This document shows, piece by piece, positions 1-8,447 of a DNA stretch of 64,000 nt. The stretch spans positions 62,001-126,000 of the forward strand of contig NZ_RAQH01000002.1 of assembly GCF_003610695.1 (NCBI RefSeq), in the 5' to 3' direction. The stretch is from Epilithonimonas arachidiradicis (GTDB lineage Bacteria > Bacteroidota > Bacteroidia > Flavobacteriales > Weeksellaceae). Each line of letters starts with the position of its first letter. The stretch's first letter is position 1. Under the pieces are notes generated by a model. The model saw nothing but the letters and a program-made list of their open reading frames with translations. It did not search any database and was not told the DNA's origin. Position numbers and translations under genes: made by a program.

Positions 1-127
1 AGTTTACGAACCATTTCTGATTCAGGAGGGTTTTATTATTCGAACGCCGCGAGGACGAGAAGTGACTGATAAAGCTTACAAACATTTGAAAATTTCTAGA
101 CCTAAAAATCCGGGAGAATTGTTTTGA
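1..127 (+). CDS. ruvB: RuvB C-terminal end (partial)
   Basis: The gene enters from the left edge; the readable frame starts at base 2 and ends with TGA at 125-127, giving 41 residues. The translation contains [18 protein letters not shown] followed by a short basic tail, the winged-helix end of RuvB, the hexameric ATPase that drives Holliday junction branch migration with RuvA. The RTPRGR stretch is conserved in the family. Nothing can be said about the ATPase core, which lies outside the window. The identification rests on a short tail but the motif is distinctive. Confidence 0.85.
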   Translation, partial: VYEPFLIQEGFIIRTPRGREVTDKAYKHLKISRPKNPGELF

Positions 128-136
128 TTTAATATT

Positions 137-570
137 ATGGAAATTTTTGTTTTAATTTTTTCAATTTTAATATCTACTTTGTCTTGTGCGCAAAAGGACA
201 ATTCAAAAAATGATGAAGACAACTATATTGATATTCTCAGCAAGAATTATAATGTTTCTTTGATTAAATTGATTAGCAATCCTGAAAAATACCATAATAA
301 ACCAATCCAAGTGATTGGTTATCTGCATTTGGAATTTGAAGGCAAAGCTATTTATATTAACGAATTAGATTATAAACACTCTCTTGATAAAATGGATTTT
401 GGGTTTCTTTTAAAAATAAAGATTTGATGGCAAAAGCAATGAAACTCAATAATAAGTACGTTTTAATTGAAGGTGTTTTCGATGCAGAAAATTCGGTGTA
501 TATGGGAATGTGGAGTGGTGAAATTAAAAATATTACCAGAGTTGATTCTTGGAGAAATACCGATAAATAG
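137..570 (+). pseudogene. Small lipoprotein gene broken by a one-base frameshift
   Basis: The ATG at 137 opens a lipoprotein-like frame (hydrophobic start, then STLSCAQ with a lipobox Cys) that stops at 427 after 96 codons. A second frame, coding throughout and in the same style, runs to TAG at 568-570 and ends ITRVDSWRNTDK. Adding one A to the A4 run at 389-392 joins the two into one protein of about 144 residues reading LDKNGFWVSFKNKDLMAKAM across the junction, which is more protein-like than the present LDKMDFGFLLKIKI end. The family appears to be a small flavobacterial lipoprotein of unknown function. Either the gene is genuinely broken or one base is missing from the sequence. Confidence 0.7.
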
Positions 571-639
571 AATTATTTCAGAAATTAAAATATTCAATTT
601 GATACTAATTTCTTATATTAGTAAAAAACAAAAATTCTT

Positions 640-1506
640 ATGAAACTCTATCCAATCCAATGTGGAAAATTCAAATTAGATGGTGGTGCAATGTTTGGTG
701 TTGTTCCAAAAACGCTTTGGGAAAAAACAAATCCGGCTGACGAAAAAAATCTAATCGAACTAGGAACACGTTCTCTTTTGGTAGAAGATGGCAAAAAATT
801 AATCCTTATCGATTGCGGACTTGGAGACAAACAGGACGAAAAATTCTTCGGGCATTACTCACTTTGGGGTGATGATACATTGGATAAAAATTTAAAAAAA
901 TTCGGATTTGTAAGAGAGGATATTACAGATGTTTTTTTGACGCATCTTCATTTTGATCACTGTGGTGGCGCTGTAGAATGGAATGATGATAGATCCGGTT
1001 ACAGACCGGCATTCAAAAATGCGAATTTCTGGACCAACGAAAATCATTGGAAATGGGCAACAGAACCGAATCCAAGAGAAAAAGCAAGCTTCCTGAAAGA
1101 AAATATTTTTCCGTTGGAAGAAAGCGGACAACTGAATTTTTTACCATTGCCAACAACAGGAAATTATGGGTTTGCTCCCGATTTGAAAATGGATGTGATT
1201 TTTGTTGATGGACATACGGAAAAACAAATGCTTCCGGTTCTTCAATATCAGGAAAAAACAATTGTTTTTGCGGCAGATTTAATTCCGACGGCTGGACATA
1301 TCCCGCAGGTTTACGTAATGGGTTATGATACCAGACCATTGTTAACATTAGAAGAGAAAGGAAAATTCCTGAAACAGTGCGTTGATAACGATTACCTATT
1401 GTTTTTTGAACACGATGCCCATAACGAATTGGCAAGTTTGAAAATGACGGAAAGAGGTGTGAAATTAGATCAGACTTTTAGTTTTAATGAAGTTTTTGGA
1501 TATTAA
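640..1506 (+). CDS. MBL-fold metallo-hydrolase
   Basis: A 288-residue protein of the metallo-beta-lactamase fold. The zinc-binding HxHxDH motif is seen as H102-x-H104-x-D106-H107 (THLHFDHCGG), with later conserved elements at VDGHTEKQM and FAADLIP that supply further metal ligands in this fold. No signal peptide, so it is probably cytoplasmic. The overall length and the long region between the motif and VDGHT resemble the AttM/AhlB/quinol-hydrolase-like branch, but the substrate cannot be told from sequence. It sits 7 bases upstream of coaE and may be cotranscribed with it. Confidence 0.85.
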   Translation: MKLYPIQCGKFKLDGGAMFGVVPKTLWEKTNPADEKNLIELGTRSLLVEDGKKLILIDCGLGDKQDEKFFGHYSLWGDDTLDKNLKKFGFVREDITDVFLTHLHFDHCGGAVEWNDDRSGYRPAFKNANFWTNENHWKWATEPNPREKASFLKENIFPLEESGQLNFLPLPTTGNYGFAPDLKMDVIFVDGHTEKQMLPVLQYQEKTIVFAADLIPTAGHIPQVYVMGYDTRPLLTLEEKGKFLKQCVDNDYLLFFEHDAHNELASLKMTERGVKLDQTFSFNEVFGY

Positions 1507-1513
1507 ATAAATT

Positions 1514-2140
1514 ATGGAAATACAAGAAATTAATCAAAATCAGGAAGAAGATGTTCCCATACCCAAGATCATTGGATTAACAGGAGGAATTGGTTCCGGA
1601 AAAACATCAGTCGCAAAATTATTGGAGGAAAAAGGTTTTCCTGTTTATTATTCGGACGATGAGGCGAAAAATATAGTTAACAAAGATTCGGCTTTAAAAG
1701 AGAAAATCATCGAGCTTCTAGGTATTGAGGCTTATATTGATGGTTTTTATAACAGAAAGTATGTTGCTGAAAAAGTCTTTAATAATTCTGAACTTTTGGA
1801 ACAATTGAATCATTTAATTCATCCCGCAGTTAGAATCGATTTTGAAAACTGGGTCAAAGCCCAGAATTCTGAATATGTTTTCAAAGAAACAGCGCTTCTT
1901 TTTGAACTTAAACTAAATCAACAATGTTACAAATCCCTTCTGATTACAGCAGATGATAATCTTAGAATCAAAAGAACGATGGACAGAGATGGCAAAACCT
2001 ATCGTGAGGTAGAAGCTATCATTCAAAAACAAATGCCGGAAAAAGAGAAATGTAAATTAGCGAATTACATCATTTATAATAATTCTGATTTTGAAAGTTT
2101 ACGAATAGCAACAGAAGCTTTTATTGAAGAACTTGAATAA
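1514..2140 (+). CDS. coaE: Dephospho-CoA kinase
   Basis: CoaE phosphorylates the 3'-hydroxyl of the ribose in dephospho-CoA, the last step of coenzyme A synthesis. The 208-residue protein has the P-loop GGIGSGKT at residues 24-31, the early conserved YYSDDEAKNIV region and the LIHPAVR segment typical of the family. The reading frame begins about 17 residues before the first strand; no later ATG fits, so the short acidic N-terminal extension is kept. Starts 7 bases after the MBL-fold gene and ends at a strong shared terminator. Confidence 0.93.
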   Translation: MEIQEINQNQEEDVPIPKIIGLTGGIGSGKTSVAKLLEEKGFPVYYSDDEAKNIVNKDSALKEKIIELLGIEAYIDGFYNRKYVAEKVFNNSELLEQLNHLIHPAVRIDFENWVKAQNSEYVFKETALLFELKLNQQCYKSLLITADDNLRIKRTMDRDGKTYREVEAIIQKQMPEKEKCKLANYIIYNNSDFESLRIATEAFIEELE

Positions 2141-2166
2141 ATTTAATTTATTTACTTTATAAAAAC

Positions 2167-2198
2167 AAAATCCCCGAATCTTGAATTCGGGGATTTTT
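2167..2198. terminator. Bidirectional terminator between coaE and the metallopeptidase gene
   Basis: Perfect 13-bp inverted repeat (AAAATCCCCGAAT, 2167-2179, and its complement at 2185-2197) with a 5-base loop, flanked by A-rich sequence on the left and T-rich on the right, so it can end transcription from both convergent genes. Confidence 0.85.
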
Positions 2199-2215
2199 AT
2201 TGTGATTTAAATCTA

Positions 2216-5113
2216 TTAATTCTTAATGAATTTAGTTTGAGATTTCTCTCCGTTAGATTCTACAGTTAAGATGTAAACACCTTTTGTCAACTTAGAAACA
2301 TTCACTTTTCCATCAGTTGTTCCTTGATTTACCAATTGTCCACCTACATTATAGATTTCGAATTTGGTTTTAGAAGAAACATTCGAGATGTTAATGACGT
2401 CTGTTGCTGGGTTTGGATAAACGCTGATGTTGTTTTTCTTAACATCCGTTACAGCTAATTGCCCAATATTCAAACTATAATCTTCAACTTGTCCGTAAGT
2501 AGATGTACCACAAGGAGTAGAATTTGGTGAAATTGAAGAATCTTGTAAACGAACTCTCATTCTTGTTTTTCCAACTGCTGCAGTTGCAGGAATCGTAATA
2601 TTACCAGTCCAAGGTGATTTTTTCTTAGCGGTTACCAATACTTGTTCACCTGCATCATTGAAATCACCATCCTGATTAAAATCAATCCATACCAGAACCT
2701 GGTCACTATCATAAGATGTTCCTGTAAAACTTGCAGTGAAAGTGTAAACCTGGCCTGTGCTAACGTTACCTGTTACAGCACTATAATCTTCATATCCTGC
2801 CGTAGAAGTAGAACTATTGTTGATGCCTGCAAAAGTTACATTAGATATCTTCTCAAAACTTGTAGAAGTTGCACCAGCTGTACAATATTCTATCCCTTTG
2901 GTACTGAAATCTGTTGTTGCATACGTTCCAACCGTTCCGCTGCAGATTGTAGCAACACCTACGTTATAAGCTGTATTAAGTGTTAATCCAGATATAGTGT
3001 AAGTATTTGTGTTAAGGTTATTAACCTCTGTCCAATTGGTGTCTGTTGCTTTTTTGTATCTTAAGATATAGGTTGCATTAGCAACTGCATCCCAGTCAAT
3101 CTTAGCTCCGGTTTGTGTAATGCTGCTAACTGCAAGTCCTGCAGGGGCAGTTCCGTCACAGTTTACCATTGCAGAAACAGTTACTTTACCAACAGCATAG
3201 AAAACATTGTCGATTGCAGAAACTCTTACTGTAACAACAGAGTTGGTAGGAATCCCGGCAAAGCTTAGATCTTCTGATCCGTCATTGGCTGTAGAAGCCG
3301 ATAAAACAGTCCAGTTGGCACCGTTATCTGTTGTATAATCGATTTTAACATTTGAAACATTGTAAGGTGCAGCAGCTGTGTTAGCTACGTCCCAAGTAAA
3401 TGCGCCTGGAGCGTTGTTGTAAACTTTTGTCGCAGTAACTTTGAAAGGGCCATCATTACCTACAGTAATTGTTTGTGAACCGATCTGAGTCTGTTGTTGT
3501 TTTACATCAGCATTATTGTCTCTTACAACAACTCTAAAATTCATAGTTCTTGCTACATTAGAAACAGCTTCCCAGTCTGATGCGCTGGATAAAGTACCAT
3601 TTAATACATTGCTTAATTTAGGGAAGTATCTGTATGGCAATGTGGAACCTGTCAATGATCTGAACTTGGGACCAGCAGTGTTGTTTCCTGTAACCGATGT
3701 TACTGCAGATGTAGATCTGTCATATTCTTCCCAAGTATATGTAATGGGATCATTTTCTGCATCTGTAGCAGAAGCCGTTAAAACAAAAGCAGTCCCTTTT
3801 GGAATTGTTTTGTTTGGAAGTACCGCAACAACTGGCGGATTATTGGTGATCGCTGTACTCACATCACAGTTTTGACCATTCACATAAGTTTGAACTTGTT
3901 CTATACTTCTTACGTGGAAATAAGCATCTGAATGGGCTTGTACATCGTAAGATGTGATTCCCGCATAACCCATAATTGTGGATCCTGAGCCTGGCTCCAT
4001 ATGCGCAGTATTATTTGGCGCAGAGTGAATCCCGTGTGAAAAAGTGTGGTCAGCTCCAAACTGGTGACCCATCTCGTGTGCTACATAATCGATATCAAAA
4101 TTATCACCTTCTGGTCCGCCGCTTCCTGGAGAGGTGAATGCTGAACCTTTAGCTTCCTCATCAGAATTGCTAGAAGGATTTCTACAAACATTTCCAACAT
4201 CTCCTGCGCTACCACCGCCACCAGATCTTCCGAATAAGTGACCAATATCGTAAGCCGCATTACCAATAACAGAGGTTAAAGTCTGTTGAATCTCAAGATT
4301 CCAGGCGCCAGATGCTCCTGAGGAAGCCGGGGAATATGGATCCGTATTAGGATCTGTATAGATTAATTGAGGGAAATCTTGAACGTTTAAGTGAATAGCA
4401 AAATCTTTTTCAAAAACGCCATTAACCCTGGTCATAGTCGCATTAATTGCTGCTGCTGCCTGACTTACACCTCCAAAATACTGGGTATATTCTCCTGTTA
4501 CAGAGATTGCCAGTCTGTAAGTTCTGTACTTTTTATCACTAGCTTTATTGAACTCGGTAACATTGTGCGTAAAATCTGTTGACTTGGATAAAGCATCCAT
4601 CTGTTTTTTACTAAGAAATGATTCCGTTGTAGCACATTCAAACGCTTTGCCTTCAGATCTTTTTTCTGATTTTGGAAAAACGCCATAAACTGTTTTCTCT
4701 TTGTTTTGTGGCTCGATGAATTCGTATTGTCCATTTCTGAACATCATGGCCTGTAAATCGTAAGGAGACACACTGAATCTTACATAAACCGTTGGATCAT
4801 CAATTTTAACTCCTGCATAAGAACCAAGTTGATAACGGTCTGCGAATGATTTTTCAACAACTGGCAAACTGTAGACTGCAAATTTTTCAATCTTCCCATC
4901 CAAAGTTGGCAGGTTAATAATGACAGCCTTGCTGTTCTTACCTGTTTCTTGTGCATTGCTTAATTGAGATCTGATGTCCTTAAGATCTAAGGAATAGTAG
5001 TTTGTAACTTTTGTGTTACGAAGTTTTTCTCCTTTCATTGCTGTGGGTGACCACTGGGCAAAAGCAGCGGTTACCATTCCACATGAAAGTAGAGTAGTAA
5101 AGATTTTCTTCAT
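2216..5113 (-). CDS. Secreted reprolysin-like metallopeptidase with T9SS type A sorting domain
   Basis: A 965-residue exported protease. An N-terminal signal peptide (MKKIFTTLLSCGMVTAAFAQ) is followed by a propeptide-like region, then a catalytic domain with the metzincin zinc motif H346-E347-xxH350-xxGADH356 and a downstream STIMGYA Met-turn. The middle carries Ig/fibronectin type III-like segments (ITQTGAKIDWDAV), then a GEVED-type domain ending YGQVEDYS. The last 75 residues (SVYPNPATDVINISNV...) form a T9SS type A sorting domain, so the protein should cross the outer membrane through the Por system and be released or surface-anchored. The substrate is unknown. It is convergent with coaE and probably monocistronic. 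Confidence 0.9.
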   Translation of the reverse strand: MKKIFTTLLSCGMVTAAFAQWSPTAMKGEKLRNTKVTNYYSLDLKDIRSQLSNAQETGKNSKAVIINLPTLDGKIEKFAVYSLPVVEKSFADRYQLGSYAGVKIDDPTVYVRFSVSPYDLQAMMFRNGQYEFIEPQNKEKTVYGVFPKSEKRSEGKAFECATTESFLSKKQMDALSKSTDFTHNVTEFNKASDKKYRTYRLAISVTGEYTQYFGGVSQAAAAINATMTRVNGVFEKDFAIHLNVQDFPQLIYTDPNTDPYSPASSGASGAWNLEIQQTLTSVIGNAAYDIGHLFGRSGGGGSAGDVGNVCRNPSSNSDEEAKGSAFTSPGSGGPEGDNFDIDYVAHEMGHQFGADHTFSHGIHSAPNNTAHMEPGSGSTIMGYAGITSYDVQAHSDAYFHVRSIEQVQTYVNGQNCDVSTAITNNPPVVAVLPNKTIPKGTAFVLTASATDAENDPITYTWEEYDRSTSAVTSVTGNNTAGPKFRSLTGSTLPYRYFPKLSNVLNGTLSSASDWEAVSNVARTMNFRVVVRDNNADVKQQQTQIGSQTITVGNDGPFKVTATKVYNNAPGAFTWDVANTAAAPYNVSNVKIDYTTDNGANWTVLSASTANDGSEDLSFAGIPTNSVVTVRVSAIDNVFYAVGKVTVSAMVNCDGTAPAGLAVSSITQTGAKIDWDAVANATYILRYKKATDTNWTEVNNLNTNTYTISGLTLNTAYNVGVATICSGTVGTYATTDFSTKGIEYCTAGATSTSFEKISNVTFAGINNSSTSTAGYEDYSAVTGNVSTGQVYTFTASFTGTSYDSDQVLVWIDFNQDGDFNDAGEQVLVTAKKKSPWTGNITIPATAAVGKTRMRVRLQDSSISPNSTPCGTSTYGQVEDYSLNIGQLAVTDVKKNNISVYPNPATDVINISNVSSKTKFEIYNVGGQLVNQGTTDGKVNVSKLTKGVYILTVESNGEKSQTKFIKN

Positions 5114-5132
5114 ACTTTTTTAATTTTCTATT

Positions 5133-5140
5133 CAAATATA
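5133..5140 (-). promoter_or_regulatory. Possible -7 box for the metallopeptidase gene
   Basis: On the minus strand this reads TATATTTG, matching the Bacteroidota -7 consensus TAnnTTTG, 19 bases before the start codon. A matching upstream TTTG lies 24 bases away, slightly too far for the usual spacing, so only the -7 box is claimed. Confidence 0.45.
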
Positions 5141-5164
5141 TGACTATTTTTGAATTTTAGATAA

Positions 5165-5192
5165 CAAAAGTGCGTTGATTTTGTCAACGCAC
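5165..5192 (-). terminator. Terminator after the GlsB-like gene
   Basis: Inverted repeat GTGCGTTGA (5170-5178) and TCAACGCAC (5184-5192) with a short loop, followed on the minus strand by a TTTT run. It lies just downstream of the minus-strand gene ending at 5221. Confidence 0.7.
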
Positions 5193-5220
5193 CTTTATTT
5201 TTAACTAAAAAGTAATATTT

Positions 5221-5472
5221 TTATTTATTAGCGACCATCCTGTATAAAAATAGTAAAAGGATAGATCCTCCGATCGCAACCAAGAAGCTGGAGAAGTTGA
5301 ATCCAGTTACATCAACGCCAAATAGCATTGATCCTAACCAGCCTCCAAGCATAGCTCCTAAAATTCCGATGATGATTGTTACAACCCAGCCTCCGGGATC
5401 TTTTCCGGGATGGATAGCTTTTGCGATGGCTCCGGCAATAAGTCCGAAAATAATCCAAGTTAAAATACCCAT
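5221..5472 (-). CDS. GlsB/YeaQ/YmgE-family membrane protein
   Basis: An 83-residue, Gly- and hydrophobic-rich protein with three predicted membrane segments. The opening MGILTWIIFGLIAGAIAKA, followed by HPGKDPGGW and GILGAMLGGWLG, is characteristic of the GlsB/YeaQ/YmgE (transglycosylase-associated) family of small stress-induced inner-membrane proteins. The molecular role of the family is not established. It is separated from ftsY by about 37 bases and from the metallopeptidase gene by a terminator. Confidence 0.85.
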   Translation of the reverse strand: MGILTWIIFGLIAGAIAKAIHPGKDPGGWVVTIIIGILGAMLGGWLGSMLFGVDVTGFNFSSFLVAIGGSILLLFLYRMVANK

Positions 5473-5509
5473 AGTTTAAATTTTTTAATGTTAATATTTT
5501 GGTTTAATG

Positions 5510-6463
5510 TTATCTCTTTCTGAAGAAAGAATTTACAAATTCCATACCATTAAAAATCTGAAGATCTTCGATTCTTTCACCTACACCTATATATTTAACA
5601 GGAATTTGAAACTGATCCGAAATGCCTATTACGACGCCTCCTTTTGCTGTTCCATCCAATTTTGTAACGGCTAATGCTGTAACTTCGGTTGCTGCTGTAA
5701 ATTGTTTGGCCTGTTCAAATGCATTCTGTCCGGTAGAACCGTCAAGAACTAATAAAACCTCGTGGGGCGCATCTGGAATAACCTTTTGCATCACTCGTTT
5801 AATTTTAGAAAGCTCATTCATCAGATTCACTTTGTTATGCAATCTTCCAGCTGTATCAATGATGACAACGTCAGCATCCTGCGCAACCGCAGATTGAACT
5901 GTGTCAAATGCAACCGAGGCTGGATCAGAACCCATACCTTGTTTTACGATTGGAACGCCAACTCTCTCGCTCCAGATGACTAATTGATCCACAGCTGCCG
6001 CACGGAAAGTATCCGCTGCTCCCAAAACAACTTTCAGTCCCTGAGATTTGAACTGATGAGCCAGTTTTCCGATGGTTGTTGTTTTTCCAACACCATTCAC
6101 GCCAACTACCATAATTACATAAGGCTTTTTGCTGGTATCAATATTATCTGTATCAATACGAGGATTTTCTAAAAGAAGTCCGGAAATCTCTTCACGAAGA
6201 ATATTGTCCAATTCTGCAACATTGACATACTTATCTCTTGCAACACGATCTTCTATTCTTTTGATGATTTTGATCGTTGTTTCTGCGCCAACATCAGAAG
6301 CAATTAGTACTTCTTCCAGATCATCAAGAACTTCATCATCTACAGTGTTTTTGCCGACAACCGCTCTGGATATTTTATCAAAGAAACCTTGACTGGATTT
6401 TTCCAAACCTTTGTCAAGCGTTTCTTTATCTTCTTTTTTGAATATTTTTTTAAACCAACTCAT
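5510..6463 (-). CDS. ftsY: Signal recognition particle receptor FtsY
   Basis: FtsY is the membrane-associated GTPase that receives ribosome-SRP complexes and delivers membrane proteins to SecYEG. The 317-residue protein has a short basic start (MSWFKKIFKKEDK), a helical N domain, and an NG GTPase domain with P-loop GVNGVGKTTT at 121-130, DTFRAAA at 151-157, DTAGR at 203-207 and TKLDG at 267-271. The acidic A domain of E. coli FtsY is absent, as is usual in Bacteroidota. It follows the L28-L33-DUF4295 genes on the same strand but a hairpin lies between. Confidence 0.97.
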   Translation of the reverse strand: MSWFKKIFKKEDKETLDKGLEKSSQGFFDKISRAVVGKNTVDDEVLDDLEEVLIASDVGAETTIKIIKRIEDRVARDKYVNVAELDNILREEISGLLLENPRIDTDNIDTSKKPYVIMVVGVNGVGKTTTIGKLAHQFKSQGLKVVLGAADTFRAAAVDQLVIWSERVGVPIVKQGMGSDPASVAFDTVQSAVAQDADVVIIDTAGRLHNKVNLMNELSKIKRVMQKVIPDAPHEVLLVLDGSTGQNAFEQAKQFTAATEVTALAVTKLDGTAKGGVVIGISDQFQIPVKYIGVGERIEDLQIFNGMEFVNSFFRKR

Positions 6464-6525
6464 TGGATGTATAAATGATTAAGAATAAATCGTTAAATGA
6501 TTTTATCAGAAACAAAGATAAACAA

Positions 6526-6552
6526 AAAAACTACCCTGAAAGAGTAGTTTTT
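6526..6552 (-). terminator. Hairpin between the DUF4295 gene and ftsY
   Basis: A 9-bp inverted repeat AAAAACTAC (6526-6534) and GTAGTTTTT (6544-6552) followed by a T-run on the minus strand. It probably limits read-through from the ribosomal protein genes into ftsY. Confidence 0.6.
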
Positions 6553-6572
6553 ATATTGTATCGATTGCGGAA

Positions 6573-6728
6573 TTATTTTTTCAAATATCCGTCAACTTCG
6601 TCAGCGTTCATTACTTTTTCTTCAAAAACGTAAGCACCTGATTTATCAGACTTAACCATTTTGATTACTTTTGTCATTTTTTTTGAACCAGCTCCACCTT
6701 GAAGTGTTGCTACTACCTTCTTTGCCAT
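6573..6728 (-). CDS. Small DUF4295 protein
   Basis: A 51-codon gene starting MAKKVVATLQGGAGSKKMTK and ending with GYLKK and TAA. This short basic protein lies 19 bases downstream of rpmG. I recall the same small gene in this position in many Flavobacteriia, annotated as DUF4295 and suspected to be ribosome-associated. The high lysine content and company of L28 and L33 support a ribosomal connection, but the function is not established. Confidence 0.85.
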   Translation of the reverse strand: MAKKVVATLQGGAGSKKMTKVIKMVKSDKSGAYVFEEKVMNADEVDGYLKK

Positions 6729-6747
6729 TGTAAAATATTTTTATAAA

Positions 6748-6930
6748 TTACTTAATTTCTTTGTGAACTGTATATTTCTTAAGAACCGGATTGAATTTTT
6801 TAAGCTCCAATCTTTCTGTAGTGTTCTTTTTATTTTTTGTAGTAATGTATCTTGACATTCCTGCTACTCCGCTCTCTTTGTGCTCAGTACATTCTAGAAT
6901 TACCTGAACTCTGTTACCTTTTTTAGCCAT
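6748..6930 (-). CDS. rpmG: Ribosomal protein bL33
   Basis: A 60-residue large-subunit protein that binds near the tRNA exit site. The sequence [18 protein letters not shown], then [12 protein letters not shown] and [16 protein letters not shown], matches bL33. Only one Cys is present, so this is the non-zinc form. It starts on the base where rpmB ends, so the two are translationally coupled. Confidence 0.95.
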   Translation of the reverse strand: MAKKGNRVQVILECTEHKESGVAGMSRYITTKNKKNTTERLELKKFNPVLKKYTVHKEIK

Positions 6931-7178
6931 TACTTAGTAGTGTTTTTAATGAATCCGTTTCTAGCAGCTCTTTCAAGTGCTTCCTCTATACCAATCTTAT
7001 TGATTACTCTTAATCCGTGAGCAGATACTCTTAGAGTAACGTGTTTTTCTTGCTCAGGAAGATAAAACTTCTTCTCTAGTAAATTAATTTCAAAACGTCT
7101 TTTCGTTTTGTTATTAGCGTGGGAAACATTGTTTCCTACCATTGCACGCTTACCTGTTATTTGGCAAATTCTTGACAT
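6930..7178 (-). CDS. rpmB: Ribosomal protein bL28
   Basis: An 82-residue large-subunit protein. [29 protein letters not shown] is the family's conserved start (shown here by its opening and closing motifs CQITGKR and [11 protein letters not shown]), and the C-terminal part has [14 protein letters not shown]. It heads the run rpmB-rpmG-DUF4295, with rpmG starting at its last base. Confidence 0.95.
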   Translation of the reverse strand: MSRICQITGKRAMVGNNVSHANNKTKRRFEINLLEKKFYLPEQEKHVTLRVSAHGLRVINKIGIEEALERAARNGFIKNTTK

Positions 7179-7275
7179 ATCTCGATGTTCTTTTGACTAA
7201 TGAATATTTGAGAGTGCAAAATAACGGATTATTTTTCATACAGGCAAATTATTTTAAAATAATTATTAAAAAGAA

Positions 7276-7308
7276 AGCGTGAAATATTGATTGTTAATAT
7301 TTCACGCT
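7276..7308 (-). terminator. Terminator after the ArsC/Spx-like gene
   Basis: Perfect 13-bp inverted repeat AGCGTGAAATATT (7276-7288) and its complement (7296-7308) with a 7-base loop. On the minus strand it is followed by a T-rich stretch and lies 26 bases after the stop codon of the gene ending at 7334. Confidence 0.8.
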
Positions 7309-7333
7309 AAGATTATCTAAGTTATTGAGGCTG

Positions 7334-7684
7334 TTAATTCTCAATGAAGAATTTTACATTTTCTACGGGATTCCCTGGCATTGCGATTTTACCTTTTATT
7401 AGAATAGGACATTGTATCAATTCCGGATTATGAGCAATGACTTCCAGTGCTTTTTCCTCATTTACAACTTCGTTTTCAGAAAAATATTTTTTAAAAAGGT
7501 CTGTCGATTTTTTAAGAATCTTGCTTGGTCTCTTGTTGAGTTTTTTAAATAAGGTTCTCAACTCAAACAAACTCAAAGGATCTTTATTGATATCAATGAT
7601 CTGAAATTTGATATCATTCTCATCCAGATATTCCAAAATAGCTTTGGACTTTGGACATTGATTATTATGAATTACTTTGATCAT
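7334..7684 (-). CDS. ArsC/Spx-family thioredoxin-fold protein
   Basis: The start is placed at the ATG at 7684, giving 116 residues and beginning MIKVIHNNQCPKSKAILEYL; a longer frame exists to 7750 but adds 22 residues not expected in the family. The fold is that of ArsC/Spx: a single N-terminal Cys at residue 10 in NQCPKSK, a middle segment RTLFKKLNKRPS, and near the end CPILIKGKIAMPGNP, which resembles the RPI-containing cis-Pro region. These proteins are arsenate reductases, glutaredoxin-like enzymes or transcriptional regulators; the CPI in place of RPI and absence of ars neighbours argue against assigning arsenate reduction. Confidence 0.7.
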   Translation of the reverse strand: MIKVIHNNQCPKSKAILEYLDENDIKFQIIDINKDPLSLFELRTLFKKLNKRPSKILKKSTDLFKKYFSENEVVNEEKALEVIAHNPELIQCPILIKGKIAMPGNPVENVKFFIEN

Positions 7685-7755
7685 AAGTTGATGGGTGTTA
7701 AAAAGTTTGGCGGTTATAATCTTCTTTGGCTGTAGAAAATTATCGGCCAAATAAT

Positions 7756-8370
7756 TTAAAACAAACCGTTCAACTCTGCATCAATCCTTTCCAAGATATA
7801 ACCGAAGTCTTCTTGCTTTTCTACAAAATCCAGATTATCAACATCTATTACAAGGAGTTTCCCTTCCTTGTAACTTTCTATCCAGTTTTGATATTTGTTA
7901 TTCAGTTTTGACAGGTAGTCAATACTGATTCCGGCTTCGTATTCCCGTCCTCTTTTGGAAATTTGTCTCACCAAAGTGGGAACGTCAGCTCTTAGGTAGA
8001 TTAGCAAATCCGGTGCCGAAACGAAGTCTTTCATCAGTTGGAATACGGATAAATAATTTTTAAAATCACGCTCAGAAAGCAAGTTCATCTCTGCAAGATT
8101 TTCTGCAAAAATATGGGCATCTTCGTAGATTGTCCTGTCCTGGATAACGTTTTTTCCGCTCTCACGGATTTCTTTTACCTGGCGGAATCTGCTTCCCAAA
8201 AAATAGATCTGAAGTGCAAAACTCCACTTCGACATATCGCCATAGAAATCATCCAAATAAGGATTATGATCTACATCTTCAAATTGCGCTTCCCAATTGT
8301 AATGTTTTGACAACATTGTAGTTAGGGTTGTTTTTCCGGCGCCAATATTTCCTGTAACAGCGATATGCAT
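7756..8370 (-). CDS. Deoxynucleoside kinase family protein
   Basis: The start is set at the ATG at 8370, so that the protein (204 residues) begins MHIAVTGNIGAGKTTLTTML with its P-loop at residues 7-14. The upstream 22 codons of the open frame read like non-coding sequence. Family motifs include EDVDHNPYLDDFY, DRTIYEDAHIF (the ERS/DRT-like element) and a LID-like basic segment RQISKRGREYE. The enzymes phosphorylate deoxyadenosine or deoxyguanosine (or other deoxynucleosides) for nucleotide salvage. The gene lies between two exported-protein genes and the ArsC/Spx-like gene on the same strand. Confidence 0.88.
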   Translation of the reverse strand: MHIAVTGNIGAGKTTLTTMLSKHYNWEAQFEDVDHNPYLDDFYGDMSKWSFALQIYFLGSRFRQVKEIRESGKNVIQDRTIYEDAHIFAENLAEMNLLSERDFKNYLSVFQLMKDFVSAPDLLIYLRADVPTLVRQISKRGREYEAGISIDYLSKLNNKYQNWIESYKEGKLLVIDVDNLDFVEKQEDFGYILERIDAELNGLF

Positions 8371-8447
8371 TTTTGTTATAATTGATGAGTTATAGTTGAT
8401 AAATGATAGTGTTGAAAGCCAAAACTTCGAAATCAATTATGATTTTA

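Noticed and set aside
892-1131. 79-codon frame opposite the MBL-fold gene
   Set aside because: Antisense shadow; no start signal or family.
1013-1435. 140-codon frame opposite the MBL-fold gene
   Set aside because: It lies wholly antisense to a gene with clear zinc motifs and has no features of its own.
3516-3875. 119-codon frame opposite the secreted metallopeptidase
   Set aside because: Antisense shadow of the Ig-like region; composition follows the complementary codons.
7334-7684. Arsenate reductase
   Set aside because: Only the general ArsC/Spx fold is supported; the second motif has CPI and not RPI, and there are no arsenic-resistance neighbours.
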